DNA of 64,000 nt, from assembly GCF_035653575.1 (NCBI RefSeq), contig NZ_DASRBQ010000078.1, forward strand, positions 87,329-151,328, given 5' to 3'. Origin of the DNA: Actinocrinis sp035653575. Its GTDB lineage: Bacteria; Actinomycetota; Actinomycetes; Streptomycetales; Catenulisporaceae. The stretch's first letter is position 1, and every line of letters begins with the position of its first letter. A model generated the notes under the pieces. The model had not been told where the DNA came from and ran no database searches. It saw only the letters and a program-made list of their open reading frames with translations. A program made the translations under genes and the position numbers. Shown here piece after piece: positions 34,767-43,579 of the stretch.

Positions 34767-36002
34767 TCACCAGGTGACCGGCAGCCCCCACAGGCCGTAG
34801 ATGATCGCCCGCTCCTTGCTGGGGATCTGCTCGAACGGCTTGGCCAGGCGCAGGTTCGGGAAGCGGTTGAACAGCTTGCTCCAGACCAGCACCATCTCCG
34901 CGCGGGCCAGGTCCGCGCCGATGCAGTGGTGCAGCCCGTGCCCGAAGCCCAGGTGCTTGCGGCTGCCGCGCTCGAGGATCAGCTCGTCCGGGTTCTCGTA
35001 GACCTCGGGGTCGCGGTTGCCGGTCAGGCCGAGGCACAGGATGCCGTCGCCGGCCTTGATGGTCGCCCCGGCCAGCTCGATGTCTTCGAGCGCGACCCGC
35101 GGCACCGCCGCGTCGCCGATCGTCAGATACCTGACGAGCTCTTCGGTCGCGGCCTCCACGAGCGTGGGGTCCGCCTTGAGCTTGGCCAGCTCGGCCGGGT
35201 GCTCAAGCAGCGCCGCGGTGCCGAGCGAGAGCATGCTCGCGGTGGTCTCGTGCCCGCCGTTCATCAGCAGCCGGCACAGGTTCACCAGGTCCCGGGTGGT
35301 GAAGTCCTCGCCGTTGGCCCGGTACTCGGCCACCGCCCGGCTGATCAGGTCCTCGCCCGGCTCGCGCTGCTTGAGCTCCACCAGGCTGACCAGGTAGTTG
35401 TTCACGTCCACCAGGGCGGCCTGCCGCTGCTCCATCGTCGCGGTGCCGCCGAGCAGGACGGTGCCGTTGGTCTGGAAGAACTCGTGGTCCTCGTACGGGA
35501 TGCCGAGCAGCAGGCAGATGACCGTCATGGGCACCCGCAGCGAGAGCACGTAGTGCATGTCGACCGGCGGCTCCATCGCGGCCATCGCGTCCAGCGCCTC
35601 GTCGACCACCTGCTCGATCTTCGGCTTGAGCAGGTTGACCTGCCGGTTGGTGAAGGTCACCGCGGCCTTGCGCCGGGTGGCCGCGTGCTCCGGCATGTCG
35701 TAGCCGATGAACGAGGTCTCGGTGCGGAACTCCGGCGGGGCGTTGAAGTAGAACGGGAAGTTGGCGTGCTTGCGCGACGCGCTCACCCGCGGGTCGGTCA
35801 GCAGCGCCCTGATGTTATGGTACCCGGTGACCGCCCAGATCCGCAGCCCGGTGGCCAGCGGGATCAGCTTGACCGGCTCCTCGCGGAACTGCGCGTACTG
35901 CTCCGGCGGGGCGAACGGGCACTTGCGCACAAAGGGGAAGGTCTCTTCGGCCTCGGCAGGCGGTGCGGCCGGGCTCTCGCTCGTGATCGCGGTCATCGAC
36001 AT
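34767..36002 (-). CDS. Cytochrome P450 monooxygenase
   Basis: A 411-residue soluble bacterial P450 (CYP105/107-like architecture). I-helix MNGGHETTASM (oxygen activation; Gly replaces the usual Ala before GHETT), an EELVRYL ExxR motif and the heme loop FGHGLHHCIG with the ligand Cys are present, so it should be catalytically competent. AGGAGGGA precedes ATG 36002. Likely redox partners in the window are the 2Fe-2S ferredoxin at 19.4 kb and the FAD reductase at 37.3 kb. Substrate not predictable; ring hydroxylation or epoxidation of the polyketide is plausible. Confidence 0.95.
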   Translation of the reverse strand: MSMTAITSESPAAPPAEAEETFPFVRKCPFAPPEQYAQFREEPVKLIPLATGLRIWAVTGYHNIRALLTDPRVSASRKHANFPFYFNAPPEFRTETSFIGYDMPEHAATRRKAAVTFTNRQVNLLKPKIEQVVDEALDAMAAMEPPVDMHYVLSLRVPMTVICLLLGIPYEDHEFFQTNGTVLLGGTATMEQRQAALVDVNNYLVSLVELKQREPGEDLISRAVAEYRANGEDFTTRDLVNLCRLLMNGGHETTASMLSLGTAALLEHPAELAKLKADPTLVEAATEELVRYLTIGDAAVPRVALEDIELAGATIKAGDGILCLGLTGNRDPEVYENPDELILERGSRKHLGFGHGLHHCIGADLARAEMVLVWSKLFNRFPNLRLAKPFEQIPSKERAIIYGLWGLPVTW

Positions 36003-36099
36003 TCGGGGGTCCCTCCTGGACTGAGGCTTGTGCGGATGCTGATCCGTGCGGCTGGAAGCGGGGCGGAAGTGCGCTAGAGGGCGCCGGATCCGGGAGACG

Positions 36100-36139
36100 T
36101 CGATCCGGGCTCCGGTGGCGCTGCACGGCCCGTCGAGCC
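36100..36139. promoter_or_regulatory. 11-bp-phased heptamers between P450 and KSIII
   Basis: TCGATCC (36100), TCCGGTG (36111), TGCACGG (36122) and TCGAGCC (36133) begin at exact 11-bp steps. The outer two fit the SARP heptamer, the inner two are degenerate. They end 57 bp before the KSIII start, in the divergent gap with the P450. Confidence 0.4.
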
Positions 36140-36196
36140 GTTTCCGGCACGCTCGCGCGGACCGGCAGTACCCGAAGAGTCGATCCGGGAGCGCCC

Positions 36197-37237
36197 GTGC
36201 GAATCGAAGACGTCTACCTCCGCGGCACCGGCGTGCGCCTTCCCGCGCGCCTGCTCGTGCAGGACGCCGTCGCCTCCGGCGAGTGCGAACCGCGACTGGT
36301 CGCGCGTACCGAGGCCATTTCCGTGAGCGTGTCAGAAGGCGAGTCGGCGGCCGAGATGGCGGCCGCCGCGGCCCGCAGCGCACTGGAGCGGGCGGGCTCG
36401 GCGCCCGAGGACGTCGAGCTGATCCTGCACGCCGACACCTACCACCAGGGTCAGGACCTTTGGCCGGTGGCCTCGTACATTCAGCGCGAGACGCTGCGCA
36501 ACCAGTGCCTCGCGGTAGAGATCCGGCAGATGTCCAACGGCGGCCTGGCCGCGATCGACCTCGCCTGCGCCTATCTCGCTCGCGCGCGGCACCGCGCCGA
36601 CGCGCTGCTGACTTCGGCGGACCGGTTCTGCCCGCCCGGAATCGACCGCTGGCGCACCGACCCGGGCACCCCGTACGCGGACGGGGCCGCGGCGATCGTG
36701 CTCTCCCGGCGCGGCGGGTTCGCGCGGCTGCTTTCGGTGGCCGTCACCGCGGACTCGGAGCTGGAGGAGATGCACCGCGGCGAGGAGCCCTTCGGCCCGG
36801 CGCCGCTGAGCACCCGCGCGCCGGTCGACTTCGCCGCCGCCAAGAGCACCTTCACCCAGCGCTACGGCCTGTCCTTCGCGATCGCCCGCACGACGGCCGG
36901 GCAGCGCTCGGTGGTCAAGCAGGCGCTGGCCGACGCGGAACTCGAACTCGAAGACGTCGAGTGGGTGCTGCTGCCGCACTTCGGCCGCCGCCGGCTGGAG
37001 TCCATCTACCTCCAGCAGTACGGCGTCCCGATCGAGCGCACCACCTGGGAGTGGAGCCGCACCGTCGGCCACCTCGGCGCCGGGGACCAGTTCGCCAGCC
37101 TCGACCACCTGGTCTCCAGCGGGAAGGCGCGGCCCGGGGACCGGTGCCTGCTGGTGTCGGTCGGCGCCGGATACAGCTGGGGCGCCGCGGTGGTGCAGAT
37201 CACTGACATACCGTCGTGGACCGCGCCGGTTTCCTAA
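36197..37237 (+). CDS. KSIII-like starter enzyme with Ser nucleophile (DpsC/CerJ group)
   Basis: A 346-residue FabH-fold protein. Where FabH has its active-site Cys, the motif reads EIRQMSNGG with Ser113, as in DpsC of the daunorubicin pathway, whose Ser118 accepts the propionyl starter. The rest of the triad matches the DpsC/CerJ group: GHLGAGD gives H292 and D297 (five residues apart), and LLPHFG gives H261, in place of FabH's GNTSAAS Asn motif. It should acylate itself from an acyl-CoA or acyl-ACP and prime the polyketide. GTG 36197 follows GGGAG. It is probably co-transcribed with the ferredoxin reductase. Confidence 0.9.
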   Translation: MRIEDVYLRGTGVRLPARLLVQDAVASGECEPRLVARTEAISVSVSEGESAAEMAAAAARSALERAGSAPEDVELILHADTYHQGQDLWPVASYIQRETLRNQCLAVEIRQMSNGGLAAIDLACAYLARARHRADALLTSADRFCPPGIDRWRTDPGTPYADGAAAIVLSRRGGFARLLSVAVTADSELEEMHRGEEPFGPAPLSTRAPVDFAAAKSTFTQRYGLSFAIARTTAGQRSVVKQALADAELELEDVEWVLLPHFGRRRLESIYLQQYGVPIERTTWEWSRTVGHLGAGDQFASLDHLVSSGKARPGDRCLLVSVGAGYSWGAAVVQITDIPSWTAPVS

Positions 37238-37269
37238 TCCGTCCCTCTTCGGAAGCGCAGGTACGAGCA

Positions 37270-38493
37270 TTGTCCGCTCCACCGATCATCATCGCCGGCG
37301 CCGGACAGGCCGGCTCTGAGGCCGCCGCCGCGCTGCGGGAGGCCGGGTACGACGGCCCGCTCGTCCTGGCCGGCGCCGAACCCTACGCGCCCTACGAGCG
37401 TCCGCCGCTCTCGAAGCAGTTCCTCGCGTCAGACGCGGACGCGGGGGTGGAAGCGGTCGCGTTGCGCGGTGCGGACTTCTACCAGAAGCAGGGCGTCGAG
37501 CTGAGGCTGGGGGCGGCGGTAAGCAGGGTCGAGCGCAAGCGGCGCAGTGTGCTGCTTTCCTCCGGCGAGCGGCTGCATTACAGCAAGCTGATTCTGGCGA
37601 CGGGCAGCAGGCCGCGGCGGCTGAACGTGCCAGGCGCCGACCATCCGGACGTCCTGCTCCTGCGATCGCTGGACGACGCCGCGCAGCTGCGCTCCCGGCT
37701 GGCGGCCGCGTATCTGCGGGTCGTGGTGATCGGCGCGGGTTTCATCGGGCTCGAAGTCGCCGCGGCGGCCCGGTCCGCCGGGCACGACGTCGCGGTCGTC
37801 GAGGCGCTTGACCGGGTCATCGCGCGGGCGGTGAGCGCTCCGGTCTCGCAGTATCTGGCCGAGCTGCACCGCGACCGCGGCGTCAGGATCCTGTTCGAGC
37901 GGCGGGTCGAAGCCGTCGCGGCGTACCGGGGCGGCGCCCTGCAGGCGGTGCGGCTGGCCGGCGGGGAAGTGATCCCGGCCGATCTGGTGGTGGTGGGAAT
38001 CGGCGTGACGCCGGACGCGGCGCTGGCCGAGGAGGCGGGGCTCGACGTCGCTGATGGGATCGTGGTCGACGAGTATCTGCGCACCTCGGATCCGGATATC
38101 CACGCCATCGGCGACTGCGCCCGCTTTCCCAGCCCGCACGCCGAAGGCGCGGTCCGGCTGGAGTCCGTGCAGAACGCGGTCGACCAGGCCCGGTGCGTCG
38201 CCGAATACCTCACCCGCGGCGCTGCGCAGGCCGCCCCGTACGCGGCCGTGCCATGGTTCTGGACGGACCAGTACACGGACAAGCTCCAGATCGCCGGGAT
38301 CACGGCGGGCCACGACCGGGTCGAGATCGTCGGCGACCCGGCCGAGCACAGCTTCTCCGTGTACTGCTTCGCCGGACAGCACCTGCTCGGGGTCGAGTCG
38401 GTCAACCGCCCGATCGACCACATCAGGGGACGCAGGCAGCTGGCGCAGCTTCCGGCCAGGGCCGCGCGGACGCCCGAGATCCGCGCGGCCTGA
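37270..38493 (+). CDS. FAD-dependent ferredoxin reductase (putidaredoxin-reductase type)
   Basis: A ~407-residue flavoprotein that passes electrons from NAD(P)H to a 2Fe-2S ferredoxin. FAD-binding GAGQAGSEAAAALREAGY at the N-terminus, an NAD-binding VVIGAGFIGLEVAAAARSAG, the FAD motif IHAIGDCARFP and a C-terminal reductase domain (VPWFWTDQYTDKLQIAG) are all intact. Start uncertain: TTG 37270 fits the family N-terminus, while GTG 37216 would overlap the KSIII gene by 22 bp. It completes the redox chain for the P450. Confidence 0.9.
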   Translation: MSAPPIIIAGAGQAGSEAAAALREAGYDGPLVLAGAEPYAPYERPPLSKQFLASDADAGVEAVALRGADFYQKQGVELRLGAAVSRVERKRRSVLLSSGERLHYSKLILATGSRPRRLNVPGADHPDVLLLRSLDDAAQLRSRLAAAYLRVVVIGAGFIGLEVAAAARSAGHDVAVVEALDRVIARAVSAPVSQYLAELHRDRGVRILFERRVEAVAAYRGGALQAVRLAGGEVIPADLVVVGIGVTPDAALAEEAGLDVADGIVVDEYLRTSDPDIHAIGDCARFPSPHAEGAVRLESVQNAVDQARCVAEYLTRGAAQAAPYAAVPWFWTDQYTDKLQIAGITAGHDRVEIVGDPAEHSFSVYCFAGQHLLGVESVNRPIDHIRGRRQLAQLPARAARTPEIRAA

Positions 38494-38509
38494 GCGGGAT
38501 TCCGCGTCG

Positions 38510-40150
38510 TTACGCGGCCTTCTGGGTGGCGGCGATCCGCTCCTCGAAGGCCGCGGGCGCTCCCTCCGGACCGCAGGCCAGCACGTAGTCCGCCGCGTCG
38601 CGCAACGCCAGCAGCATCGCGGCGGCGGGGTCGCGGTCCACGCCGACCGTGCGCCAGCTGCGCCCGCCGAGCATGAAGCGAAGCAGCACCCTCGTCGCCG
38701 GCCGCTCGTCGGCATCCGTGGTGATCGGGCGCGATTCCTCGTCGAGGAGTAAGAGCTCATCGATACCCGGGACGACCGGCATCAGCGCCGCGCAGAGGGC
38801 TCGGTGCAGCGCCCTGGCCGGGCGTTCGGATAGACCGGTCGTGGTGACTGTGCGGCCCGCGCGGGTCACGCGCAGCACCGCGCGGGTCAGCGCCGAGGGA
38901 CGGTCCCAGGAACCTGCCGTGGAAAGCATCCAGGAATCCACCTGGAACGCGCGGGGGATCGGCTCCTCGGCCAGTTGTTCGCGCAGCAGCAGCTCGAACG
39001 AGGCGTCGGCGGACTCGACCGCGTAACCCATCCGGCCCAGCTCCTTGATCCGCAGCACCGCGCGGTTGACCCGCTCGTCCGCGGCGTGTACGTGGTAGCC
39101 GAGTTCGCGGGCCTTGAGTTCCACCGAGGAGCGGCCGCCGAGGTCGGAGACCAGGATGCGGCTGCGATTGCCTACGCGCTCGGGGTCGATGTGCTGGTAC
39201 AGGCTGGGATCCATACGCACCGCGGAGGCGTGCAGGCCGCCCTTGTGCGCGAAGGCGGAGGCGCCGACATAGGGAGCGCAGGAGGGAACCGGGGCATCCG
39301 CCAGTTCGCCGATCTCCTGCGCGGTACGTGACATCCCCGCGAGCTGCGCGGGGGAGAGCAGCGCGCGGCCCTCCTTGACCGCGAGGTTCCCGACGACGCT
39401 GAAGAGGTTGGCGTTGCCGCACCGCTCGCCGTAACCGTTGGCGGTGCCCTGCACCTGCCCCGCCCCAGCCGACACCGCGAGCAGGCTGTTGGCGACAGCG
39501 CAGCCGGCGTCGTCGTGGCAGTGGATCCCGACCGCGAGGCCGCGCGCCGTCGTCGCGGCGACGATCTCGGCCAGCTCGGCCGGCAGCGTGCCGCCGTTGG
39601 TGTCACAGAGCACGACCTTCTCCGCTCCCGCGTCGAGCGCGGCCTCGGCCACCGCCAGGGCGTACGCCCGGTTCGCGCGGAACCCGTCGAAGTAGTGCTC
39701 GGCGTCCACGAACACCCGCCGCCCCTGCTCCAGCAGTTGCCTTACCGTGTCGCGGATCATCCGCAGGTTCTCGGCCAGCGTCGTGCGCAGCGCGATCTCG
39801 ACGTGCCGGTCGTGGCTCTTGGCGACCAGCGTCACCACGGGCGTCTGCGCGTCGAGCAGCGCACGCACCTGCGGGTCGCGGCCCGCGTCCGAATCCGGCC
39901 GCCGGGTCGAGCCGAACGCGGCGAGTTGCGCATGGCGCAGCGTGAGCTCATCCGCCGCGCGCCGGAAGAAGTCCGTGTCCAGTGGCACCGCACCTGGCCA
40001 ACCTCCCTCGATGAAGTCCACTCCGAACTGGTCGAGCAGCCGGGCGGCGGCGAGCTTGTCCGCGACGGTGAGCGCCAGCCCCTCCTGCTGCACGCCGTCG
40101 CGCAGGGTCGTGTCGTAGATCTGCAATGCCGGGCGGATGTTCGTGGCCAT
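38510..40150 (-). CDS. cimA: (R)-Citramalate synthase (CimA type)
   Basis: A 546-residue acyltransferase of the isopropylmalate/homocitrate synthase superfamily. The metal-binding YDTTLRDGVQQEG start and GIHCHDDAGCAVANSLL are typical, and HKGGLHASAV plus the C-terminal regulatory-like domain fit the long CimA branch. It would join pyruvate and acetyl-CoA to citramalate, leading to 2-oxobutyrate and so to propionyl or isoleucine-derived 2-methylbutyryl units. It follows the racemase gene by 8 nt on the same strand (GGAGAG ribosome site). Its place in a PKS cluster suggests dedicated starter-unit supply. A 2-isopropylmalate- or homocitrate-like reaction cannot be fully excluded. Confidence 0.82.
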   Translation of the reverse strand: MATNIRPALQIYDTTLRDGVQQEGLALTVADKLAAARLLDQFGVDFIEGGWPGAVPLDTDFFRRAADELTLRHAQLAAFGSTRRPDSDAGRDPQVRALLDAQTPVVTLVAKSHDRHVEIALRTTLAENLRMIRDTVRQLLEQGRRVFVDAEHYFDGFRANRAYALAVAEAALDAGAEKVVLCDTNGGTLPAELAEIVAATTARGLAVGIHCHDDAGCAVANSLLAVSAGAGQVQGTANGYGERCGNANLFSVVGNLAVKEGRALLSPAQLAGMSRTAQEIGELADAPVPSCAPYVGASAFAHKGGLHASAVRMDPSLYQHIDPERVGNRSRILVSDLGGRSSVELKARELGYHVHAADERVNRAVLRIKELGRMGYAVESADASFELLLREQLAEEPIPRAFQVDSWMLSTAGSWDRPSALTRAVLRVTRAGRTVTTTGLSERPARALHRALCAALMPVVPGIDELLLLDEESRPITTDADERPATRVLLRFMLGGRSWRTVGVDRDPAAAMLLALRDAADYVLACGPEGAPAAFEERIAATQKAA

Positions 40151-40158
40151 CTCTCTCC

Positions 40159-41211
40159 TCAGGGTTCGCCGACCGCCGCCTCGCGGGCCGGCAGGTCGTC
40201 CAGGAAGCGCGGCGCCGGTGCCGGCCATAGCGCTCCCGCGTCGTCGCGCGTGTACGTCCCGCGGGCGCGGTGGTGCGGATGCTCAGCCGCCTCGGCGAGG
40301 CTGAGCACCGGGGTGACACAGGCCGCGGATCCCTCGAACCTCGCGGCCCAGGCGTCCCGCGCGGCCTCGGCGAAGCGCAGCGCGAAGATCCGGCGCAGGC
40401 GCGGCCAGTTCGCGGGTTCGTCGCGGTCGGGCAGCAGGTCGGGATCGAGGCCGAGCCCGAGTACGAACTCCAGGTAGAAACGCTCTTCGAGGGCGCCCAC
40501 CGCGACATGGCGGCCGTCCGCGCACGTGTACACGGTGTAGAAGGGAGCGCCGCCGTCGAGCAGGTTGCGGCCGCGGCCGCGGCTCCACAGCCCGGCGTTT
40601 TCCATGGCCGCCAGCATGGTGAGCAGGGACGCGGTGCCGTCCACGATCGCCGCGTCGATGACCCTGCCCTTCCCGGTGCGCTGCCGCTCGATGACCGCGG
40701 CCAGCACGCCGGCGACGAGCGGCAGCGACCCGCCGGCGAAGTCCCCGACCAGATTGAGCGGCACCACCGGATCGCCACCTTCGGGGCCGATCGCGTCAAG
40801 CGCCCCGGACAGCGCCAGGTAGTTGATGTCGTGGCCGGGTGTGTGCGCGAGCGGTCCGCGCTGCCCCCAGCCGGTCATCCGGCCGTAGATCAGGCCCGGA
40901 TTGATCTGGTGGCAGGCGTCCGGGCCGAAGCCGAGCCGTTCGGCGACCCCGGGCCGGAAGCCCTCGAGCAGAACGTCGCAGTCCTCGATGATGCGCAGCA
41001 GCGCGGCGAGTCCGTCCGGGTGTTTCAGGTCGAGGGCGATGCGGCGGCGCCTGCGCTCGAGGCCGCGGTGCCACGCGGCGAACGGCCGCACCCCGTCGGC
41101 CCGGTCGATCCGCACCACCTCGGCGCCCAGGTCCGCCAGCAGCATTCCCGCGTAGGGCACGGGGCCGATCGCGGCGAGTTCCACGACGCGCAGTCCTTCG
41201 AGCGGGCTCAT
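40159..41211 (-). CDS. Alpha-methylacyl-CoA racemase (CaiB/BaiF family III)
   Basis: A 350-residue enzyme very like mycobacterial MCR. GHDINYLALSG gives H127, PLNLVGDFAGG gives D157 and VGALEERFY gives E242, matching the His126/Asp156/Glu241 catalytic set of MCR. LLDGGAPFY and KGRVIDAAIVDG are further family marks. It inverts the alpha-carbon of 2-methylacyl-CoAs. With citramalate synthase directly downstream, a 2-methylbutyryl-type starter is the simplest reading. Other CaiB/BaiF functions such as CoA transfer are less likely because the racemase triad is complete. Confidence 0.88.
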   Translation of the reverse strand: MSPLEGLRVVELAAIGPVPYAGMLLADLGAEVVRIDRADGVRPFAAWHRGLERRRRRIALDLKHPDGLAALLRIIEDCDVLLEGFRPGVAERLGFGPDACHQINPGLIYGRMTGWGQRGPLAHTPGHDINYLALSGALDAIGPEGGDPVVPLNLVGDFAGGSLPLVAGVLAAVIERQRTGKGRVIDAAIVDGTASLLTMLAAMENAGLWSRGRGRNLLDGGAPFYTVYTCADGRHVAVGALEERFYLEFVLGLGLDPDLLPDRDEPANWPRLRRIFALRFAEAARDAWAARFEGSAACVTPVLSLAEAAEHPHHRARGTYTRDDAGALWPAPAPRFLDDLPAREAAVGEP

Positions 41212-41403
41212 GTCCAAAGGGTGGGACAGCCGCCTCGACTCCGGGTGGAGGAACGAACCGCTCGGGACGCCGCCGCTCTGGAAGGCGGGCGGAGGCGCGA
41301 TCCGGCATCGCCGAGGCCGGGGTTGCGCTCCATGAAAGTGTCCTGATTTGCCGGAATGGCCGGGTTGTCGCGGCGCGGCGCCCGCCGAAAGGGCAACGGG
41401 TGT

Positions 41404-41435
41404 TCGAGGAGCCCTCGAGAATACGGACACATACT
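41404..41435. promoter_or_regulatory. SARP box plus -10-like element between racemase and acyl-AMP ligase
   Basis: TCGAGGA (41404) and TCGAGAA (41415) start 11 bp apart. CATACT (41430-41435) follows after exactly 8 bp, the spacing described between SARP repeats and the -10 element. Site lies 60 bp before the FAAL gene and, being TCGA-based, could also serve the divergent racemase-cimA operon. Confidence 0.6.
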
Positions 41436-41480
41436 CCGTTCCATGGGGCCACGAAGCCTCGACGGGACAGGGGGACGGAA

Positions 41481-43268
41481 ATGGCCGGACACCGAAGCCT
41501 CACCGAGCTGGTGCGGCGGCACGCCGCGGAACAACCCGGCCGGGACGCGCTCGTCGTGGTGGACGAGTCCGGCCGGGCGGACCGCGTCGATTACGCGCGG
41601 CTGGACTGCGAATCCCGAACCCTCGCGGCCTGGCTGCACATCCACGGCGCGGTCGGCGAGCGCGTGCTGATTCAGCAGCCTGACGCGCATCAGTTCGTCG
41701 TCTCCTTCCTCGCCTGCCTGTACGCCGGCGCGATCGCCGTGCCCGGCCCGAACCCCGGCGGCCTGCGGCACTCCGAGCGCCGGGTGCTGGGAATCGTGCG
41801 CGACGCCGGGGTGCGCTTCGCGCTCACCGACGCGCGCAACGCGGGCGCCGCCAGCCAGGCGCTGGCGCTCGGCGGCTACGGCGAAGTGACCTGCGTGGCC
41901 ACCGACACGCTGCTGAGCCTGCCGACCGCCCCGGACCCCGCGGACTGGCGCATGCCCGAGATCGGACCGGAGACCACCGCGCTGCTGCAGTACACCTCCG
42001 GTTCCTCCGGCGACCCGCGCGGCGTGGTCGTGCGGCACGCCAACCTGCTGGCCAACCAGGCCGCGATCCAGCAGTTGCTGCGCACCGGCCCGGACACCGC
42101 GGTCGGCGGCTGGCTTCCGCTGCACCACGACCTCGGCCTGATCGGCCAGCTGCTGCACCCGCTCTGGCTCGGCGCGACCAGTGTGCTGATGTCCCCGGTC
42201 TCGTTCGCCAAGCGGCCGGCCAACTGGCTGCGGCTGATCAGCGAGCACCGGCTGGCCGTCTCCGCGGGTCCGAACTTCGGCTACGACCTGTGCCTGCGCA
42301 AGATCACCGACGAGCAGCTCGACGGGGTCGATCTGAGCGGCTGGCGCTGCGCGGTCAACGGGGGCGAACCGGTGCGCCCGGAGACGATGAGCCGGTTCGC
42401 CGAGCGCTTCGCCCCGTTCGGGCTGCGCGCCGCGGCGCTGCGCGCGGGCTACGGGCTGGCCGAGGCCACGCTGATGGTCGCCTGCGGCTCGGGCGATCGC
42501 GCGCCGGGCACCATCGAGGCCGACCGGTCGGCGCTTGAGCAGGGCCGGCTGTGGCCCCCCTCGGCGAGCCGGCCCGGCAGAACCCTGACCAGTTCCGGGC
42601 GGGTCTGCGGACTCGAAGTGCGGATCGTCGACCCGCAGACCCGCGCCGAGGTGGCCGACGGCTCGGTCGGTGAGATCTGGCTGCGCGGCCCCAGCATCGC
42701 GGCCGGGTACTGGGGCCGCCCCCGGGAGAGCGCCGAGGGCTTCGCGGCGTGCACCGCCGACCAGGAGAGCGGCTTCCTGCGCACCGGGGACCTCGGGTTC
42801 CTCAAGGACGACGAGCTCTACGTCACCGGGCGTATCAGCGACCTGATTATAGTGGCGGGACGCAACCTGCACCCGCAGGACCTCGAACAGTCGATCCAGC
42901 GGGTCAGCGCCCTGTTCGGCGCCGGGGTCGCCTTCCCGGTCGAGTCGGACCGCGAGCACGTGGTCCTGGTCCAGGAGGTGCGGACCGGCGCAGCCGGCGG
43001 CGAGGGAGACCTGGCCGACCTGGCCACCGCGGTGCGCGAGCGGGTCTCCGCGGAGTTCGCGGTGCAGGCTTCCGGAGTGGTTCTGGTGCGGCCGGGCACG
43101 GTACGCCGCACCACCAGCGGCAAGCTGGCGCGCACCGCGGTGCGCGCGCTGTTCCTCGAGGACCGGCTCGAGCCGCTGCACGAACTGATCGATCCGAAGG
43201 TCCGGCAGCTGGTCCGGACCAAGCGCCGGGCGCGCCCGGCGGTCGAGCCCGTGCGGAGGGCGGCATGA
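41481..43268 (+). CDS. Fatty acyl-AMP ligase (FAAL)
   Basis: A 595-residue adenylate-forming enzyme. The P-loop YTSGSSGDPRGVVV, the FAAL/FACL-type GWLPLHHDLGLIG and the C-terminal GRISDLIIVAGRNLHPQDLE are present. FAALs activate a carboxylic acid as acyl-AMP and pass it to an ACP rather than CoA. The ACP gene overlaps its stop by ATGA, so this ACP is the obvious acceptor. In the cluster it offers a CoA-independent route to load an unusual acyl group. The ATG at 41481 has GGGGGACGG upstream. Confidence 0.9.
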   Translation: MAGHRSLTELVRRHAAEQPGRDALVVVDESGRADRVDYARLDCESRTLAAWLHIHGAVGERVLIQQPDAHQFVVSFLACLYAGAIAVPGPNPGGLRHSERRVLGIVRDAGVRFALTDARNAGAASQALALGGYGEVTCVATDTLLSLPTAPDPADWRMPEIGPETTALLQYTSGSSGDPRGVVVRHANLLANQAAIQQLLRTGPDTAVGGWLPLHHDLGLIGQLLHPLWLGATSVLMSPVSFAKRPANWLRLISEHRLAVSAGPNFGYDLCLRKITDEQLDGVDLSGWRCAVNGGEPVRPETMSRFAERFAPFGLRAAALRAGYGLAEATLMVACGSGDRAPGTIEADRSALEQGRLWPPSASRPGRTLTSSGRVCGLEVRIVDPQTRAEVADGSVGEIWLRGPSIAAGYWGRPRESAEGFAACTADQESGFLRTGDLGFLKDDELYVTGRISDLIIVAGRNLHPQDLEQSIQRVSALFGAGVAFPVESDREHVVLVQEVRTGAAGGEGDLADLATAVRERVSAEFAVQASGVVLVRPGTVRRTTSGKLARTAVRALFLEDRLEPLHELIDPKVRQLVRTKRRARPAVEPVRRAA

Positions 43269-43579
43269 AAGCGGATCTGCTCAACCTCCCGCCGCGGCAG
43301 CGCGAGGAAGCGCTGCGCGAGTGGCTCACGCGCCGGCTGGCCAGATACCTCGGCCGCCTGGACATCGACCCCGGCGTCGCGCTCGCCGAGTACGGCATCG
43401 ACTCGCTGGTCGCGCTCAACCTTTACGGCGACGTGGAAGAGGAGCTCGGCCTGCCGGTCGACGTCACAGTCGTGCTGGACTACCCGACCGTCGCCGCGCT
43501 CGCCGAACACTTGTCGCAACAGGCTGAGGACCCCGCCGTCTCCTCGCCCTCTCAACCCCCCGAACGGAGCCGGCCATGA
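43265..43579 (+). CDS. Discrete acyl carrier protein, FAAL partner
   Basis: A 104-residue four-helix carrier protein with the phosphopantetheine Ser47 in EYGIDSLVALNLYGDVEEE. It resembles type I-like PKS/FAAL carrier domains more than canonical type II aromatic ACPs. Start overlaps the FAAL stop and its stop overlaps the AT-ACP start (both ATGA). The Pro/Ser-rich C-terminal tail (~20 residues) looks like a docking or linker remnant. Likely accepts the acyl group activated by the ligase. Confidence 0.92.
   Translation: MKADLLNLPPRQREEALREWLTRRLARYLGRLDIDPGVALAEYGIDSLVALNLYGDVEEELGLPVDVTVVLDYPTVAALAEHLSQQAEDPAVSSPSQPPERSRP

Noticed and set aside
34767..36002. P450 as a non-catalytic DnrQ/EryCII-type helper of the adjacent glycosyltransferase
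   Set aside because: The heme-ligand Cys (FGHGLHHCIG), ExxR and I-helix motifs are intact, unlike the helper proteins, which lack the heme Cys.
36197..37237. KSIII as a dead pseudoenzyme because the active-site Cys is missing
   Set aside because: The Ser replacement comes with the DpsC/CerJ-type His and Asp (GHLGAGD), a known active configuration.
40159..41211. CaiB/BaiF protein as a succinyl-CoA:citramalate CoA-transferase paired with citramalate synthase
   Set aside because: An attractive idea given the neighbour, but the sequence follows alpha-methylacyl-CoA racemases closely and has the His/Asp/Glu catalytic set at matching positions.
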